Assembly (NCBI GenBank): GCA_023265785.1
Contig: JAHFSL010000092.1
Location: 1-8,066, forward strand
DNA from: Candidatus Coatesiibacteriota bacterium
GTDB lineage: Bacteria; Oederibacteriota; CAKKQC01
Direction of reading: 5' to 3'
DNA: 8,066 bases
Both the position numbers and the translations under genes were made by a program. Below the pieces are notes generated by a model. That model saw only the letters and a list, made by a program, of their open reading frames with translations. It made no database searches and was not told where the DNA came from. This document shows positions 6,608-8,066 of the stretch, in pieces; the stretch's first letter is position 1, and each line of letters opens with the position of its first letter.

Positions 6608-8066
6608 TGGGCATGCTCGGTACGGTCATCCTCCTCCCCGCGGCCTGCGCCCTCCTGCTGGCGCTCCTCGCCCCCCGGCTGGCCGCGCCCACGGTCAAGG
6701 CGCTTGGGATCGGCGCGGCCGTCTTCATCTTTCTCCTCTCGTTGGGCCTGCCCGCCGGGTTCCATGCCGGGGGCGGGTGGCAGTTCGTCGAGCACCTGCC
6801 GTGGATTCCCCGACTGGGAATCGCCTGGGCGGTCGGGGTGGACGGCATCAGCCTGCTCATGGTCCTGCTGACCACCGCGCTGACGCCGCTGGCCCTGCTC
6901 TCGGCGTGGGGCGGGAGTACGGGAGGGTCGAAGGCCCTCACCAGCCTCATGCTCCTGCTGGAGACCGCCATGCTCGGGGTGTTCTGCGCGACCGATCTCT
7001 TCCTCTTCTATGTGTTCTGGGAGGCGAGCCTCATCCCCATGTATTTCATGATCGGGATCTGGGGTGGCCCGCGCCGGATCTATGCGACGGTCAAGTTCTT
7101 CCTGTTCACGATGGCCGGCAGTGTCCTCATGCTGGTCGCGATCCTGACCCTGGCGCAGGCGGGGCTGGCCCGGACGGGCACGCCCTCGTTCGACCTGGCC
7201 GCGCTGTCCGCCCTGCACCTGGATCCCGGGACCCAGATGTGGATCTTCTGGGCGTTCTTCATCGCCTTCGCCGTCAAGGTGCCGGCCGTGCCGGTGCACA
7301 CCTGGTTGCCTGACGCCCACGTGGAAGCCCCCACCGGGGGCAGTGTCATCCTGGCGGGCGTCCTGCTCAAGATGGGCGGGTACGGGATCCTCCGGTTCTG
7401 CCCGGCGCTGGCGCCCGACGCGCTGTACGCGATGCGGCATGTGCTCGTCGGGCTGGGGCTGGCCGGCATCCTGTACGGCGCGGTCATGGTGATGGTCCAG
7501 ACGGACCTCAAGCGGCTGATCGCCTATTCGTCCGTGTCGCACATGGGGTATGTCGTGGCGGGGATCGGGACGCTCACCGTGGCGGGGTTGAGCGGCGCGG
7601 TGATCCAGATGGTGAGCCACGGGCTGGCCACCGGCGCGCTCTTTGCCTGCGTGGGCATCCTGTACGACCGCACCCATACCCGGGACCTTGCGGTGTACGG
7701 CGGCGTGGCCCGGCGCCTGCCGCACTTCGCCTGGGCCTTCCTGCTGGTGACCATGGCGTCCATCGGCCTGCCGGGGACGAGCGGATTCGTGGCGGAGTTC
7801 CTGGTGATGCTCGGACTGGCGAAGGTCTCCATGGTCTCCGCCGCGCTGGGCGCCGGTGGGGTGATCCTGGGCGCCCTCTACATGCTCACGATGTTCCGCC
7901 GGGTGATGCACGGCCCGGTGACCACCGACGCCGTCCGCGACCTCACCCCGGTCACCCTGCGGGAGAGTCTTTCCCTGGCGGCCTTTATCGTCGGGATCCT
8001 CGTGCTGGGCGTCTGGCCGGCCCCGTGGCTGGCGGTCATCCAGCCTGACCTCGTCCGGGTGATCGG
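6607..8066 (+). CDS. nuoM: NADH-quinone oxidoreductase subunit M (NuoM), 3' end cut by the window
   Basis: NuoM is the middle antiporter-like proton pump of the membrane arm. The frame stays open for 486 codons to the right edge, close to full family length (about 490-510 aa), so only the tail is missing. Key residues are visible: E139 in FWEASLIPMYFMIG (137-150), K224 and H231 in AVKVPAVPVHTWLPDAH (222-238), K255 in LLKMGGYG (253-260), H312 in SSVSHMGYV (308-316), H338 in VSHGLATG (336-343) and E397 in GFVAEFLVM (393-401). E397 corresponds to the terminal glutamate used in place of the lysine of NuoL. The APTGGSVILAG stretch (241-251) separates it from NuoL, where GPTPVSALIHA is found. ATG 6607 shares a base with the nuoL stop. 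nuoN would be expected next, outside the window. Confidence 0.96.
   Translation, partial: MGMLGTVILLPAACALLLALLAPRLAAPTVKALGIGAAVFIFLLSLGLPAGFHAGGGWQFVEHLPWIPRLGIAWAVGVDGISLLMVLLTTALTPLALLSAWGGSTGGSKALTSLMLLLETAMLGVFCATDLFLFYVFWEASLIPMYFMIGIWGGPRRIYATVKFFLFTMAGSVLMLVAILTLAQAGLARTGTPSFDLAALSALHLDPGTQMWIFWAFFIAFAVKVPAVPVHTWLPDAHVEAPTGGSVILAGVLLKMGGYGILRFCPALAPDALYAMRHVLVGLGLAGILYGAVMVMVQTDLKRLIAYSSVSHMGYVVAGIGTLTVAGLSGAVIQMVSHGLATGALFACVGILYDRTHTRDLAVYGGVARRLPHFAWAFLLVTMASIGLPGTSGFVAEFLVMLGLAKVSMVSAALGAGGVILGALYMLTMFRRVMHGPVTTDAVRDLTPVTLRESLSLAAFIVGILVLGVWPAPWLAVIQPDLVRVI

Noticed and set aside
6523..7911. Minus-strand open frame (462 codons) opposite nuoM
   Set aside because: Low-complexity, charged translation with no recognisable motif; an antisense shadow of nuoM.
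4670..8066. nuoL/nuoM as subunits of an Mrp antiporter or a group 4 membrane hydrogenase
   Set aside because: They are linked to nuoG, nuoH, nuoI, nuoA, nuoJ and nuoK in one operon, and NuoL has its lateral-helix C-terminus. No hydrogenase large-subunit or Mrp partner genes are present.
1..8066. Search for a novel defence, mobile or biosynthetic system
   Set aside because: Apart from the partial glycosyltransferase, every base is explained by complex I genes or the 35-base gap; no repeats, transposases, tRNAs or unknown genes were seen.

Overview
The window is a high-GC bacterial chromosome segment (roughly two thirds G+C by eye, with strongly G/C-ending codons). It is filled by part of a respiratory complex I (NADH:quinone oxidoreductase, NDH-1) operon. 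The subunits are clearly bacterial, but nothing here fixes the phylum. The N7 cysteine set in NuoG, the short NuoG and the unusual gene order point away from a standard proteobacterial nuo operon.

Layout: positions 1-204 hold the 5' end of a minus-strand gene for a membrane glycosyltransferase of the GT-C/ArnT-like type, running off the left edge. A 35-base divergent gap (205-239) follows. It contains a near-perfect 25-bp palindrome and an AT-rich patch resembling a -10 element. From 240 to the right edge, eight plus-strand genes follow with almost no spacing: nuoG (240-1865), nuoH (1865-2938), nuoI (2935-3483), nuoA (3483-3845), nuoJ (3839-4351), nuoK (4348-4662), nuoL (4670-6607) and nuoM (6607 onward, cut by the window end near its C-terminus). 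Six of the seven gene junctions are stop/start overlaps and the seventh is a 7-base gap, so this is one transcription unit with probable translational coupling. No stretch longer than 35 bases lacks a gene.

How the genes work together: NuoG and NuoI carry the iron-sulfur chain of the peripheral arm. NuoH, with NuoA, NuoJ and NuoK, forms the quinone-site end of the membrane arm. NuoL and NuoM are antiporter-like proton-pumping subunits, and nuoN probably follows beyond the right edge. The genes nuoB, nuoC, nuoD, nuoE and nuoF are absent from the window. Because a divergent gene lies immediately upstream of nuoG, those five must lie downstream or at another locus. The order G-H-I-A-J-K-L-M, with nuoA displaced between nuoI and nuoJ, is a rearranged, split version of the usual A-to-N order.

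I found no mobile element, CRISPR array, RNA gene or new multi-gene system. The most useful leads are the palindrome in the divergent promoter region, the split gene order and the shortened NuoG with a widely spaced N7 motif.
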